Shown: piece by piece, positions 33,662 to 42,950 of the stretch
Layout of the letters: the number at the start of each line of letters is the position of its first letter
Position numbering within the stretch: position 1 is the stretch's first letter
Assembly: GCA_038531315.1 (NCBI GenBank)
Contig: JBCBBT010000016.1
Coordinates: 1-61,038, forward strand
From: JAJFFW01 sp038531315
Lineage (GTDB): Bacteria > Pseudomonadota > Alphaproteobacteria > Caulobacterales > Parvularculaceae
Direction of reading: 5' to 3'
Length of the DNA: 61,038 nucleotides
The notes under the pieces: model-generated
Seen by the model: only the letters and a program-made list of their open reading frames with translations
The model's database searches: none
What the model was told of the DNA's origin: nothing
Position numbers and translations under genes: made by a program

Positions 33662-35314
33662 ATGACGAACGCAACAAAACGCCAGACAGCGGCGCGCCAT
33701 ATCGTGGATGCGCTGATCGCAAACGGGGCGACGCATGTCTTTTGCGTGCCCGGCGAAAGTTATCTGGCCGTGCTCGACGCTCTTTATGATGTCGACGATC
33801 AGATCACCCTGATCGCCTGCCGCCATGAGGCGGCCGCTTCCAATATGGCCGAGGCCTACGGAAAACTGACCGGAAAGCCCGGGATCGTCATGGTGACGCG
33901 CGGTCCCGGCGCAACCCAGGGGGCGGTCGGCGTCCACACTGCGTTTCAGGATTCGACCCCGCTGATCATGATGATCGGTCAGGTGGCGCGCGATCAAGCG
34001 GACCGGGAAGCCTTCCAGGAAGTCGATTACCGGCGCATGTATTCCTCGATCGCCAAACGCGCCGAGCAAATCGACGTCGCCGCCCGCGCCGGCGAATACG
34101 TCAATCGCGCCTTCGCGGTCGCCCAGAATGGCCGGCGCGGACCGGTGGTGCTGGCGTTGCCGGAAGATATGTTGACCGAAGAAGTCGAAGCGCCCGCACT
34201 GCCGCGGGCGCCGACGGCGATGGCGGCGCCGGACCCACGCACGCTTGAGATCTTCCGGGCGCTTTTGACCAGTGCGGAAAAACCATTTCTGCTCGTTGGC
34301 GGCGGCGGCTGGACGCCGAGAGCGGTTGAGCTTCTTAGAACTTTTGTTGAAACGACCGGCGTGCCGTTGGGCGCGTCGTTCCGATCCAAAGACCTGCTTG
34401 ATAATCGGCATCCAAATTACGCCGGCGATGTCGGGATTGCGCCCAATCCGGACCTTATCGAGCGCATGAACAATAGCGATCTTCTGATTTGTATCGGCGC
34501 GCGGCTCGGTGAAATGACGACGTCCGGTTACACGCTGCCCGAAGCGCCCTCGACGCGGCAGGCGCTCGTTCATATTCATCCTGGCGCTGAGGAACTGGGC
34601 CGTGTCTATACGCCGGCGCTTGCGATCAATGCAGCGCCGGAAACTGCGCTTGTCGCACTGACGGGAATGAGCCTGCCGGCCAATCCCGCGTGGGCCCGCG
34701 ACAGCGCCGAAGCACACGCCGCCTTTGAAGCCTTCTCGAAGCCAGTCGCCGTTGAAGAAGGCGTCAATCTGTCGGCGGTTTTCAACTGGCTCGATGCGCA
34801 TCTGCCTGACGACGCCATCATGTGTAACGGCGCGGGAAACTATGCGGCGTGGCTGCACCGGTTCTATCGCCATAAGTCGTTCAAGACGCAACTCGCGCCG
34901 ACGTCGGGGGCCATGGGTTACGGGTTTCCGGCGGCGATTGCCGCAAAGACGGTTTATCCGGACCGCGATGTTATCTGCGCCGCCGGCGACGGATGTTTCA
35001 TGATGGCGGCGCCGGAACTGGCGACGGCCGTGCAATATGATGCGCCGGTCATCGTGCTGGTCGCCAATAACGGCACTTATGGCACGATCCGCATGCATCA
35101 GGAAAAACACTTTCCGGGACGGGTTTCGGGCACCGATCTTGTCAATCCGGACTTCGCCGCGATGGCGCAAAGCTTCGGCGCGTTCGGCGCCGCTGTCGAA
35201 AAGACGGAAGACTTCGCCGACGCATTCGAACAAGCAAAGCGCAGCGGGAAACCGGCGGTCCTCGATCTCAAAACCTCACACCGTGAGATTGCGCCCAACA
35301 AGAAAATTGGCTGA
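33662..35314 (+). CDS. ThDP-dependent enzyme of the acetolactate synthase family
   Basis: A 550-residue cytoplasmic enzyme with the three-domain layout of acetolactate synthase. The PYR domain has the catalytic Glu in CRHEAAASNMAEAYG, the central domain has an FAD/ADP-type fold, and the PP domain has GAMGYGFPAAIAAK and the Mg/ThDP motif GDGCFMMAAPELATA...NNGTYGTI. No regulatory subunit gene (ilvH) is adjacent. It may therefore be one of the catabolic or carboligase members (for example a glyoxylate carboligase- or benzaldehyde-lyase-like enzyme) rather than IlvB. The ribosome binding site is weak. Confidence 0.85.
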   Translation: MTNATKRQTAARHIVDALIANGATHVFCVPGESYLAVLDALYDVDDQITLIACRHEAAASNMAEAYGKLTGKPGIVMVTRGPGATQGAVGVHTAFQDSTPLIMMIGQVARDQADREAFQEVDYRRMYSSIAKRAEQIDVAARAGEYVNRAFAVAQNGRRGPVVLALPEDMLTEEVEAPALPRAPTAMAAPDPRTLEIFRALLTSAEKPFLLVGGGGWTPRAVELLRTFVETTGVPLGASFRSKDLLDNRHPNYAGDVGIAPNPDLIERMNNSDLLICIGARLGEMTTSGYTLPEAPSTRQALVHIHPGAEELGRVYTPALAINAAPETALVALTGMSLPANPAWARDSAEAHAAFEAFSKPVAVEEGVNLSAVFNWLDAHLPDDAIMCNGAGNYAAWLHRFYRHKSFKTQLAPTSGAMGYGFPAAIAAKTVYPDRDVICAAGDGCFMMAAPELATAVQYDAPVIVLVANNGTYGTIRMHQEKHFPGRVSGTDLVNPDFAAMAQSFGAFGAAVEKTEDFADAFEQAKRSGKPAVLDLKTSHREIAPNKKIG

Positions 35315-35335
35315 GCTGTTGTTGCGTGCCAGCGA

Positions 35336-36751
35336 TCACGGCGACGGCGCCTTTGCGGCGAGCGCCTTTTCAACCGGCCGCCCGTTCTTTTTGTAGACGA
35401 TCCCGCCTTTCATCACGAAGTCGACATTCTGGAGAAGATTGACGTATTCCAAAACGTCTCCTTTGACCGCGATGATGTCGGCTTTCTTGCCGGCTGAAAC
35501 GGTGCCGAGCTCGTCTTCGACGCCCATCATCACCGCCGGCCAATAGACCGCGGCGCGGATCACGTCCATCACGGGCAGTCCCATAATCCGCACAAGGACG
35601 TCCATCTCATTCCATGTTGACTGGCAGTGGAATTTCATCGGAATGCCGCTATCGGTGCCGACAAGAATGACGACACCGGCTTCGCGCAGCTGGGCGATCT
35701 TTCTTTTAAGCGTGGGCTTTCTGAGCGGCGTCAGCCGGGTGTAGCCGAGTTGGCCGGGATTGGCGATCGACTGGCGAATGTCCGCAATCGTGTCGGGCTT
35801 GAGCCCGCGTTCCCAGCAATCGCCATCAAGTTTTTCAGGATTGGCGACTGTGCGCTCGAAGTTCCAAAGGCCTTCAACGGTCGGCGTCCAGTAGAGCGGC
35901 CCGCCCGCAACGCGGCCTGTCGCCGTGCGTTCCTTCAGCGCCGCCATAACATCGGGCGGATATTCCGGCGCCGTGGTGAGACCTGTGTGTTCAAAATTAT
36001 CGACGCCGATTTCAAGACCGACGCGGATTTCGTCGGGCCGGTGCGCATGCGCGACGACTTTCATGCCGCGCTTGTGGGCTTCATCGACAATGGCTTCGGC
36101 GACCGGCCGCGCGAGCTTGTCCTGATCGATAAGCTTGACGATCACCATCCCCGCATCGTCGAGTTGGGCGACGCGGGCGCGCGCTTCTTCCGGGGTTGCG
36201 ACGGCCCAGCGATAGGCTTTCTGCCAGTCCTCGACCGAGGCTTGCAAAAAGGGTCCCGACATAAAAAGGCGCGGGCCGGGGATTTCGCCGCGGTCGATCC
36301 GTTCTTTCACCGATTTCGACGGGGCCAGCGGCGCGCCGAGATCACGCGCTGACGTGACGCCCGCGAGCAACAAATGCGACGCCGTCGCGGGCATGATCTC
36401 ATCGGCCAGTCTGTCGAGATAAGTCGCCTGCCAGTGCGGATAGTCCGCATGCCCCGTTAGCATAAGATGGGCGTGGCTTTCCCACAGGCCCGGCAATAGA
36501 TCATGTCCTTCGGTGGAAATCACCGCGTAACCGGAGGGAACCGGGAGGGTGTCGACGGTCCCGACTTTCTCGATTGTGTCGCCGTCTATCAGGATCACGC
36601 TGTTGCGAATTGGCGCGTGGCCAAAACCGTCGATCAGCCGGCCGCCGACCAGCGCGGTTTTCGATTGCGCCGACGCCTCCGTAAAAAGACCGACGCCGAT
36701 AAAGATGGTCATGACCGTGACGATGATGGCGGGCGGCGACTGGCGGCGCAT
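35336..36751 (-). CDS. Exported amidohydrolase (imidazolonepropionase/prolidase-like)
   Basis: A 471-residue metal-dependent hydrolase with a signal peptide (about 1-28, ending ASAQS). Metal site: HAH in LPGLWESHAHLML, lysine in MVIVKLIDQ (probable carboxylated bridging Lys), His in VVAHAHRPDE and NFEHTG, Asp in VGTDSGIP. The C-terminus GTVSAGKKADIIAVKGD is typical. Such exported amidohydrolases often cleave Xaa-Pro dipeptides or amides; the substrate is unknown. The start at 36751 is set by GGGAGAA upstream; an earlier in-frame start at 36895 lacks support. Confidence 0.9.
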   Translation of the reverse strand: MRRQSPPAIIVTVMTIFIGVGLFTEASAQSKTALVGGRLIDGFGHAPIRNSVILIDGDTIEKVGTVDTLPVPSGYAVISTEGHDLLPGLWESHAHLMLTGHADYPHWQATYLDRLADEIMPATASHLLLAGVTSARDLGAPLAPSKSVKERIDRGEIPGPRLFMSGPFLQASVEDWQKAYRWAVATPEEARARVAQLDDAGMVIVKLIDQDKLARPVAEAIVDEAHKRGMKVVAHAHRPDEIRVGLEIGVDNFEHTGLTTAPEYPPDVMAALKERTATGRVAGGPLYWTPTVEGLWNFERTVANPEKLDGDCWERGLKPDTIADIRQSIANPGQLGYTRLTPLRKPTLKRKIAQLREAGVVILVGTDSGIPMKFHCQSTWNEMDVLVRIMGLPVMDVIRAAVYWPAVMMGVEDELGTVSAGKKADIIAVKGDVLEYVNLLQNVDFVMKGGIVYKKNGRPVEKALAAKAPSP

Positions 36752-36902
36752 AAGCGTTTTCTCCCTGATCTGCGGCGTATGACGGTATCGCTTGAGACGG
36801 AAATTGGAAGGGAAAAGAAAAATGCCGCGATCACATCTCTTGCGCTTTTCGGCGTCGGCGGCGTTCCGCGACATATGACGGGCAAGCGTGATCATGCAGG
36901 GC

Positions 36903-38189
36903 CTATTGGTCCAGTTTTGCGCGTTGCTTGATCAGATAGTCCCGCATCATCGGCTGGTCCGTCAGCCGGATCGCGATTTCAAACGCGGCCTCGGCGTCCT
37001 CGCGTCTTTTAAGGATTGAAAACGCATAAGCGCGCGCTGCATGCCATGGCTGGTAATCCGCGACCTGATCGCGGTCGAGACTGTCGAGGAGAGCGAGCGC
37101 GTCTTCGGCGGCGCCGGCGGACACCATGGTGCACGCCTTGGCGACCTTGGCGCCGGTCGTGTCGTGGAGCGCCAGCAATTTGTCATAGAGAAACAAAATA
37201 TCCGCAGACGTATCGACGCCCCGCAGGCGGCTTGTGATGTGCGCCGACTGGATGGCGGCTTCCAGCTGATAGCGTCCTTCAAGCGAAATATCGTCAGCCA
37301 CCAGATGGCCGGCGTAGTGCAGCGCGCCTTCAGCCGCGACGGTCTTGTCGACATCCCACAGGCCGATGTCTTGTGAATCGAACGGCACATAAACTTCATT
37401 TAACTGGCGGGCCGCGTCGCGGGCTTCGACGTAGAGCAACAGCGCATAAAGTCCCCAGGCTTCAGCGAAGGCGGGGTCGCCGGCCGGCGCCAGATCGACA
37501 ACCAGCTTAGCGAGGTAAATCGCCTCGTTGGTGAGATTGCGGCCCGCTTTTCTGTCCGGCGCGTCAAAGCCAGTCGTAAAACAGGCGTAAATCGCGGCCA
37601 GAACGTCATCGAGCCTGTCGGTGATGGCCCCGATGTCGGGCGCTTCAAACGAAATTCTGGCTTCCGCGATCTTGCGCTTGGCGCGCACCAGACGCTGCGC
37701 CATGGTCGCCGGCGGCATCAGGAACATGCGCGCGATCTCTTTGGCGTTTAGCCCGAGAACCGTTTGCAGCATCAGGGGCGTGCGCATCAGCGGATCAATC
37801 GCCGGGTGCGCGCATACGAACATGAGTTCAAGACGCTTGTCCGGGTAAGCGGTATTTTCCGCCTCGCGCGCCGATTGCTCCAGCGCCTGCGCCTGCACCG
37901 CTTCGAAGGCGGTCAGAAAATCCGGCGTTGCAGCGGCGTGCATCGCGTGGCGGCGGCCTTCGTCAATCAGAACGCGCCGCGCCGTCGTCAGGAGCCACGC
38001 CTCCGGCGATTGCGGGGCGCCGGTTTTTGGCCACCGGTCAAGCGCGCGCGCAAAGGCTTCCGACAGCGCATCTTCCGCCGCCAGAATATTGTTTGTGCGT
38101 GCGCTCAGGAGCGCCAGCAATTTCGCGTACGACTCGCGGGCGACCCTTTCGGCCGCCGCCCGCTCATCGTTATTCGGCGCATCAACCAT
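36903..38189 (-). CDS. ECF sigma factor with C-terminal TPR-like extension (ECF42-like)
   Basis: A 428-residue sigma factor. Region 2 is at about 15-85 (DALSEAFARALDRW, PEAWLLTTARRVLIDEGRR) and region 4 at about 130-180 (TPLMLQTVLGLNAKEIARMF, MAQRLVRAKRKI). A long helical extension (about 190-428) replaces a separate anti-sigma factor, as in the ECF42 group. ECF42 factors are typically encoded next to YCII/DGPF proteins, and two such genes lie immediately upstream here. The start at 38189 is set by GGAG 5 bases upstream and overlaps the preceding YCII gene by 8 bases. Confidence 0.92.
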   Translation of the reverse strand: MVDAPNNDERAAAERVARESYAKLLALLSARTNNILAAEDALSEAFARALDRWPKTGAPQSPEAWLLTTARRVLIDEGRRHAMHAAATPDFLTAFEAVQAQALEQSAREAENTAYPDKRLELMFVCAHPAIDPLMRTPLMLQTVLGLNAKEIARMFLMPPATMAQRLVRAKRKIAEARISFEAPDIGAITDRLDDVLAAIYACFTTGFDAPDRKAGRNLTNEAIYLAKLVVDLAPAGDPAFAEAWGLYALLLYVEARDAARQLNEVYVPFDSQDIGLWDVDKTVAAEGALHYAGHLVADDISLEGRYQLEAAIQSAHITSRLRGVDTSADILFLYDKLLALHDTTGAKVAKACTMVSAGAAEDALALLDSLDRDQVADYQPWHAARAYAFSILKRREDAEAAFEIAIRLTDQPMMRDYLIKQRAKLDQ

Positions 38190-38550
38190 CAATGCTCCAG
38201 ATCGGACGGACTTCAACGCGGCCGGTCAGTGCGGCGGGGCACGCCGAGGCAAGTTCGAGCGCCTCATCAAGCGTGTCCGCTTTGATCCGGTAAAACCCGC
38301 CAATCTGTTCCTTTGCATCCGTGAAGGGGCCATTCTGGACCTGTTTGTCATCGCCGGCGGCGCGGTAGTTTTTCGCACGCACCCGCACGGCTGATTTTGT
38401 GTGCTCCAGGGGCTCGCCGCCGACAAAGGCGCCTTTTTCCTGCAGCCGCTGCGAATACGCCATATAGGCGCCGACGACGTCCATTTGCGCGTCATCTGAA
38501 AGTCCGTGAAACGCGTTTTCGTCATCATAAAGTAAAAACAGGTATTCCAT
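38182..38550 (-). CDS. YCII/DGPF domain protein, second of two
   Basis: A 122-residue protein: MEYLFLLYDDENAF, then NGPFTDAKEQIGGFYRIKADTLDEALE (the DGPF-type core with G-P-F/Y) and PAALTGRVEVRPI. It is the partner protein of ECF42 sigma factors, with unknown biochemical function; YCII domains share a ferredoxin-like fold. It overlaps the sigma-factor start and follows the paralogous gene by 3 bases. Confidence 0.9.
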   Translation of the reverse strand: MEYLFLLYDDENAFHGLSDDAQMDVVGAYMAYSQRLQEKGAFVGGEPLEHTKSAVRVRAKNYRAAGDDKQVQNGPFTDAKEQIGGFYRIKADTLDEALELASACPAALTGRVEVRPIWSIDG

Positions 38551-38553
38551 GGC

Positions 38554-38928
38554 TTATGCCTCCTCTGCGTAGTTTGGAATTTGGTGGGCCTCGGCGCGGC
38601 CGGTTCTGGCGGCCGGGCACAGCGCGGCCCAGTGTTCTGCGTCGGCCATTGTCTCGACCTCAATCAGGAAATAACCGCCGAGCTGTTCTTTGACGGCCGC
38701 GTAGGGCCCGTCTTCGACAACGCACTTGCCGTCGCGCATCGATACGGTTGTGGCCGTGTGCGGGGGCTCAAGCGCGCCGCCGGCGCGGATCACGCCCGCC
38801 GCCTCAAGGCTTTGCGAGTAATCCCGCCAAGGTTTCATATACGCGGCAAAGGCCGCCGGGTCGGTGTCGCGCGTGTCGCGCCTTTTGAAATCGTCCTCGC
38901 TTTCAAAGGCCAGTATCAAAGCCTGCAT
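38554..38928 (-). CDS. YCII/DGPF domain protein, first of two
   Basis: A 124-residue paralogue of the downstream protein: DGPYAAVKEQLGGYFLIEVETMADAEHWAALCPAARTGRAEAHQI. It leads the three-gene unit with the second YCII protein and the ECF sigma factor. No anti-sigma gene is seen. Confidence 0.9.
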   Translation of the reverse strand: MQALILAFESEDDFKRRDTRDTDPAAFAAYMKPWRDYSQSLEAAGVIRAGGALEPPHTATTVSMRDGKCVVEDGPYAAVKEQLGGYFLIEVETMADAEHWAALCPAARTGRAEAHQIPNYAEEA

Positions 38929-39066
38929 GGTCGTTCTCCCTGTTCATTGCATCTGTAGATCGAGGGTCATTGTCGATGCGGTCAATGTCGACGCTCACAA
39001 ACATGACGGATGGCGACCGGCGATTTCGACAGGGCGCAGAATTTTTTTGGCGGTAGCCGCGCGCCG

Positions 39067-39921
39067 TCAGGCGGCGCGCCAGTGCGCGATCAACGCGCCG
39101 GCGAGGGCGTCAGGCGCGTCCAGCTGGATCCAGTGGCTGGCGCCGTCGATCCGGCAATAGCGCCAGGGCGCCTCGACATAGTCTTCCGACAGGCGCATCT
39201 GCTTTTCGGTCAGATAGGCCTCGCCGTCGCTCCACACGCCGAGCGTTGGCGCACGGACGATCTCTTCGCCGAACGCGCCCATCGGCGGCTGACGCAGCAT
39301 CCGCGCCAGCGACAGGTTTGCGCGGTACCAGTCGAGCGCAGCGGCCAGCCGGCCCGGTCGCGACAGATTGGCGATCACCGCATCGACGTCGCCCGCCGAC
39401 GACCAGTGACGGCGCAGGAGCCGCCAGTCGCCGGCGCGATAGAGCGCCTCGCAGAGCCCGCGCATCTGATGCATCACGACGTACCAGCTGCGCGCCATCT
39501 GCGCGGGGCCGGCGCGGAGATAGGCGCGCGCATGACCGACGGAGACGGCCGTCAGGGAACGGAACAGTGAGGGATAGCGCGCCGCAAGCCCCCAGGCGAC
39601 GGGCGCGCCGAAATCGTGACCGACGACATGGGCCGCTTCAACGCCGAGCTGGCGCAGGATTTCAACGCTGTCCGGAATGGCGCCGGCGTTGACGTCGTAG
39701 CCGGCCTTGCCGCCGGCCATGTCGCTCTCGCCGAAGCCGCGCATGTCAGGCGCTATGATGCGAAAGCCCGCTTCGGTAAGGCGCCGCGTCACCCGATCCC
39801 AGACGGCGCCGGTGTCGGGAAAGCCGTGCAGCAAAAGCGCGACGGGCCCGGCGTCGCCGCCGCTATCGCGCACATGGTGGTTGAGACCGTTGGCGTAAAG
39901 ACGATGCGTGCGCGTCTCCAT
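39067..39921 (-). CDS. Alpha/beta hydrolase, epoxide-hydrolase-like
   Basis: A 284-residue alpha/beta hydrolase. Oxyanion-hole motif LLLHGFPDTGAVWDRV, then DMRGFGESD, and nucleophile elbow VVGHDFGAPVAWG with Asp as nucleophile, which points to epoxide hydrolase or haloalkane dehalogenase chemistry. The final His is in DGASHWIQLDAP. Start at 39921 (ATG); a TTG at 39939 is also in frame. The substrate is not readable. Confidence 0.88.
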   Translation of the reverse strand: METRTHRLYANGLNHHVRDSGGDAGPVALLLHGFPDTGAVWDRVTRRLTEAGFRIIAPDMRGFGESDMAGGKAGYDVNAGAIPDSVEILRQLGVEAAHVVGHDFGAPVAWGLAARYPSLFRSLTAVSVGHARAYLRAGPAQMARSWYVVMHQMRGLCEALYRAGDWRLLRRHWSSAGDVDAVIANLSRPGRLAAALDWYRANLSLARMLRQPPMGAFGEEIVRAPTLGVWSDGEAYLTEKQMRLSEDYVEAPWRYCRIDGASHWIQLDAPDALAGALIAHWRAA

Positions 39922-39961
39922 GGCGTTCGGTCGTCGCAAGGACGGCTATGCGCCGACGCCC

Positions 39962-40807
39962 TTAAACATCCCCGCGCCGGGCGAGAAAAGCGAGCCTTTC
40001 AAACATATGCACGTCCTGTTCGTTCTTGAGAAGCGCGCCATGGAGCGGCGGGATCGCCTTGCGGGGATCTTTCTCGCGCACCGTCTCAAGATCGATATCG
40101 TCCGCCAGCAGAAGTTTCAGCCAGTCGAGAAGCTCCGACGTTGAGGGCTTTTTCTTCAAGCCCGGCGTCGCCCGCACTTCATAAAACGTCTTCAGCGCAT
40201 CATTAACGAGTTTGTTCTTGATGCCCGGATAGTGCACTTCGACGATCTCACTCATCGTGTCGGCTTCGGGAAACTTGATGAAGTGGAAAAAACAGCGGCG
40301 CAAAAACGCGTCCGGTAATTCCTTTTCATTATTCGACGTGATGATCACAACCGGCCGCTGACGGGCCGTCACCGTCTCGTCGGTCTCGTAGACATAAAAC
40401 TCCATCCGATCGAGTTCCTGCAGCAGGTCGTTCGGAAACTCGATATCGGCTTTGTCGATCTCATCGATCAAAAGCACAGGGCGTTCGTCAGCGGTGAACG
40501 CCTCCCATAATTTGCCCCGCTTGATATAATTGCGCACATCGCGGGCGCGCTCTTCGCCGAGCTGGCCGTCGCGCAGGCGCGCAACCGCGTCATATTCATA
40601 AAGACCCTGCTGGGCTTTGGTGGTCGATTTCACGTGCCACTCAAGAAGCGGCGCGCCGAGCGCCTTGGCGACCTCCACGGCGAGCACCGTCTTGCCCGTG
40701 CCCGGCTCGCCCTTGACGAGGAGCGGGCGCTCCAGCGTGACCGCGGCGTTGACCGCAACTTTCAGATCTTCCGTTGCAACGTAGTCTTTCGTGCCGACAA
40801 ACTTCAC
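39962..40807 (-). CDS. MoxR-family AAA+ ATPase
   Basis: A 281-residue ATPase: Walker A GEPGTGKTVLA near 34-44, Walker B VLLIDEIDKAD, sensor IITSNNEKELPDAFLRRC. The protein begins VKFVGTKDYVATEDL, matching the usual family N-terminus (MRFxGTxxYVA), so a GTG at 40807 is the likely start; the longer open frame runs into the divergent flavodoxin gene. MoxR ATPases usually work with a VWA-domain protein as chaperone-like assembly factors, but none is adjacent; the VWA lipoprotein at 27857 is in another cellular compartment. Confidence 0.9.
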   Translation of the reverse strand: MKFVGTKDYVATEDLKVAVNAAVTLERPLLVKGEPGTGKTVLAVEVAKALGAPLLEWHVKSTTKAQQGLYEYDAVARLRDGQLGEERARDVRNYIKRGKLWEAFTADERPVLLIDEIDKADIEFPNDLLQELDRMEFYVYETDETVTARQRPVVIITSNNEKELPDAFLRRCFFHFIKFPEADTMSEIVEVHYPGIKNKLVNDALKTFYEVRATPGLKKKPSTSELLDWLKLLLADDIDLETVREKDPRKAIPPLHGALLKNEQDVHMFERLAFLARRGDV

Positions 40808-40942
40808 CTGGGACGCCCCGTCTTTGCTGAATTGACGCGCGGAGCGTAGTCGGCCCAAAAGGCGGCTGCAATGACGCGGCGCAGGTGAAAAATGGCGCGG
40901 GGGCCCCTGACGCCGGCGCGCACGCCCATGATAAGGTGCGCC

Positions 40943-41428
40943 ATGGCGCAGCTTTTGATTGTTTATTATTCGATGACCGGTGGAACCCGGCAAATGGCCG
41001 AGGCCGCCTATGCGGCGGCGCGCGCGGAGGGGCCGGCCGTTCTGAAGCGCGCGGAAGAGGCGGGCGCCGCCGATCTTCTGGCCGCCGACGGCTATATCTT
41101 CGCCGCGCCCGAAAATCTCGCCGCCATCGCCGGCGTCATGAAAGCGTTTTACGACCGCACTTACTACGCCGTTCTCGGACGGCTTGAAGGCAGGCCGTAC
41201 GCGCAGATGGTCTGCGCTGGCAGCGACGGCGAAAATGCGGTTCGCCAAACCGCGCGGATCGCAAGCGGCTGGCGGCTGAAAGAAGTGCAGCCGCCCCTTA
41301 TCGTTTGCACCGATGCGCAAACGCCGGAAGCCATCCTGGGCGAGAAAACAATCGGCGAAGACGATCTTCAACGGTGCGCGGAGACCGGCGCGGCGATGGC
41401 TGCGGGACTTTCCATCGGCGTCTTTTGA
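40943..41428 (+). CDS. Flavodoxin-like NAD(P)H reductase family protein
   Basis: A 161-residue protein with a flavodoxin fold: phosphate-binding loop YYSMTGGTRQMA at the N-terminus, then YIFAAPENLAAIAGVMKAFYDRT. It is probably an FMN-binding redox protein. AAGGTG lies 5 bases before the ATG. It is divergent from the moxR gene (135 bases). Its last 61 bases overlap the end of the convergent hydroxylase gene, so the two 3' ends are antisense to each other. Confidence 0.88.
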   Translation: MAQLLIVYYSMTGGTRQMAEAAYAAARAEGPAVLKRAEEAGAADLLAADGYIFAAPENLAAIAGVMKAFYDRTYYAVLGRLEGRPYAQMVCAGSDGENAVRQTARIASGWRLKEVQPPLIVCTDAQTPEAILGEKTIGEDDLQRCAETGAAMAAGLSIGVF

Positions 41429-42339
41429 GGCGCGTTGAGGTCGCTATAAACGCCGCCATTCTCCTTTTGGGCGCGATAAGCGGCGCGCAATTGCGCGCTT
41501 GTCATGCTGTCGCCGTCCGGCGCCCATCCGGGCGGGCCAAACATCAACATCGGCCAGTGGCGTAATTCATATCGCTTCAGATCGTTGAAGAGATTGCCCC
41601 ATTCGTGAAACACGATGCGAAACGGATTGGCTGTTTTCGGCGGCTTGATAAGACCGAACTCAACCGCTTCGTCGTCGCGCTCAGGCACATACGTGCCGAA
41701 CAACCGGTCAAAGATCATCAAAACGCCGCCATGATTGCGGTCGAGATAGTCCGCGTTGCGCGCATGGTGGACGCGGTGCGCCGACGGCGTGTTGATCACG
41801 CCTTCGAGGGGGCCGAGCTTGCCGATCAGCGTCGTGTGCAACCACGACTGATACATCAGATTGATCGCCAGCATGAGGACGACATGAGCCGGATTGAAAC
41901 CGATCAGGCACATCGGCGTGTAAACAATCGAGCCCATGGAGATGCGCCCCGTCCAGCCGAAGCGATAGGCCGCGAGCACATTCATTTCTTCAATGGAGTG
42001 ATGCACCGCATGGGTCGTCCAGAACCAGCGCACTTCGTGGCTCAGCCGATGAAACCAGTAGTAAAAAAACTCCAGCGTCAAAAACAGCGCCGGAATATAC
42101 CACCACGCCCCGACCGGCAGGTCGAACACGCGGTTCTGATAGGCGATGTACCAGGCGAAGCCGACGAAACCGAACGGGATAAAGCTCAATAAGCGTTGAC
42201 CAATGCCGATGATCACGGACGCAAAGGATTGCCCCGCTGAATAAAGGCGTAAGCCGCGCTTGCGCCCGATCCAGTATTCCGTCGCGATCATCACCGCAAA
42301 AACCGGCAGGAAAAAGAAGAGGTAGGAATGAACGCTCAT
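41368..42339 (-). CDS. Sterol desaturase family membrane protein
   Basis: A 323-residue membrane di-iron oxygenase with histidine clusters FHRLSH (about 97-102), HAVHH (about 110-114), HRVHH (about 188-192) and a further HEWGN (about 246). Five or so helices. The C-terminal 80 residues are an unusual extension. This is the second sterol-desaturase-type protein in the window and clearly different from CrtZ. Substrate unknown. Its ATG overlaps the stop of the upstream hypothetical gene (ATGA), and its 3' end overlaps the convergent flavodoxin gene by 61 bases. Confidence 0.86.
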   Translation of the reverse strand: MSVHSYLFFFLPVFAVMIATEYWIGRKRGLRLYSAGQSFASVIIGIGQRLLSFIPFGFVGFAWYIAYQNRVFDLPVGAWWYIPALFLTLEFFYYWFHRLSHEVRWFWTTHAVHHSIEEMNVLAAYRFGWTGRISMGSIVYTPMCLIGFNPAHVVLMLAINLMYQSWLHTTLIGKLGPLEGVINTPSAHRVHHARNADYLDRNHGGVLMIFDRLFGTYVPERDDEAVEFGLIKPPKTANPFRIVFHEWGNLFNDLKRYELRHWPMLMFGPPGWAPDGDSMTSAQLRAAYRAQKENGGVYSDLNAPQKTPMESPAAIAAPVSAHR

Positions 42340-42920
42340 GGGCCGCCGCCTCGTTGCATTGCGCTTTGGTCTTTAACGCGCAGGCTATCATACTCCGTCG
42401 GATAATACTGACAATTTTGTCGTCGGATGATCGAGCGTACGCCAAAACTCAGAGGCGTACGCGTTCCGCCGGCGACAATGGCGTTCACTTTTTGCGGCGC
42501 GGCCGTGTTTTGTGAGGCGTGCACAGACGTCGCGCGCAGGCCCGCAGCTTTTTCAGGCTCATCAAGGACGTCACGGCTCGTTTCGGCGCAGGGGCTGCAT
42601 ACCACCTCTTTTGTACAAACATTTGCGCGCTTACGCGGCGCCTTCGTCGCCGCTGCGCCGCCTTCGGCGCGGCGGCGCAGGCTCTCGATAGACCGATGCG
42701 CCCAGATCGCGCGCGTCATCGCCGCAATCCGCCTTTCAAAACGGCCGGTTTTGTTTTCCCGGTCGACAAACGAAAAATCGCGCGCCGCTTCGCCCGCTTC
42801 CTCCGCAAGGTCGAGCGTCAACAAAGACAACCGCCGATAGCGCGCCGTCAGCGCCGCCTCAAAGCCGTCGCCGTCATCCGGGTCGGAACAATCCGCATTA
42901 TGACAATTCGCGTCATCCAT
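42336..42920 (-). CDS. Hypothetical protein upstream of the hydroxylase gene
   Basis: A 194-codon reading frame that I do not recognise. The first 90 residues look protein-like and helical (RYRRLSLLTLDLAEEAGEAARDF...FERRIAAMTRAIWAHRSIESLRRR) with a Cys-containing acidic start. The second half is low in secondary-structure signal, so the true gene could be shorter. The stop overlaps the hydroxylase ATG as ATGA. Two palindromes that could regulate it lie 31-77 bases upstream of its start. Moderate confidence only. Confidence 0.45.
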   Translation of the reverse strand: MDDANCHNADCSDPDDGDGFEAALTARYRRLSLLTLDLAEEAGEAARDFSFVDRENKTGRFERRIAAMTRAIWAHRSIESLRRRAEGGAAATKAPRKRANVCTKEVVCSPCAETSRDVLDEPEKAAGLRATSVHASQNTAAPQKVNAIVAGGTRTPLSFGVRSIIRRQNCQYYPTEYDSLRVKDQSAMQRGGGP

Positions 42921-42950
42921 GGCGCGATCATAGACCAGCGGCGCGTGGGT

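Noticed and set aside
33317..35233. The minus-strand frame of crtE stays open for another 1.9 kb across the ThDP-enzyme gene.
   Set aside because: It is antisense to a clear enzyme gene, has Arg/His-rich composition typical of a shadow frame, and crtE has its own strong ribosome binding site at 33316.
40808..41371. Upstream extension of the MoxR ATPase frame.
   Set aside because: It overlaps the divergent flavodoxin gene, and MoxR proteins begin at the KFVGTKDYVA motif.
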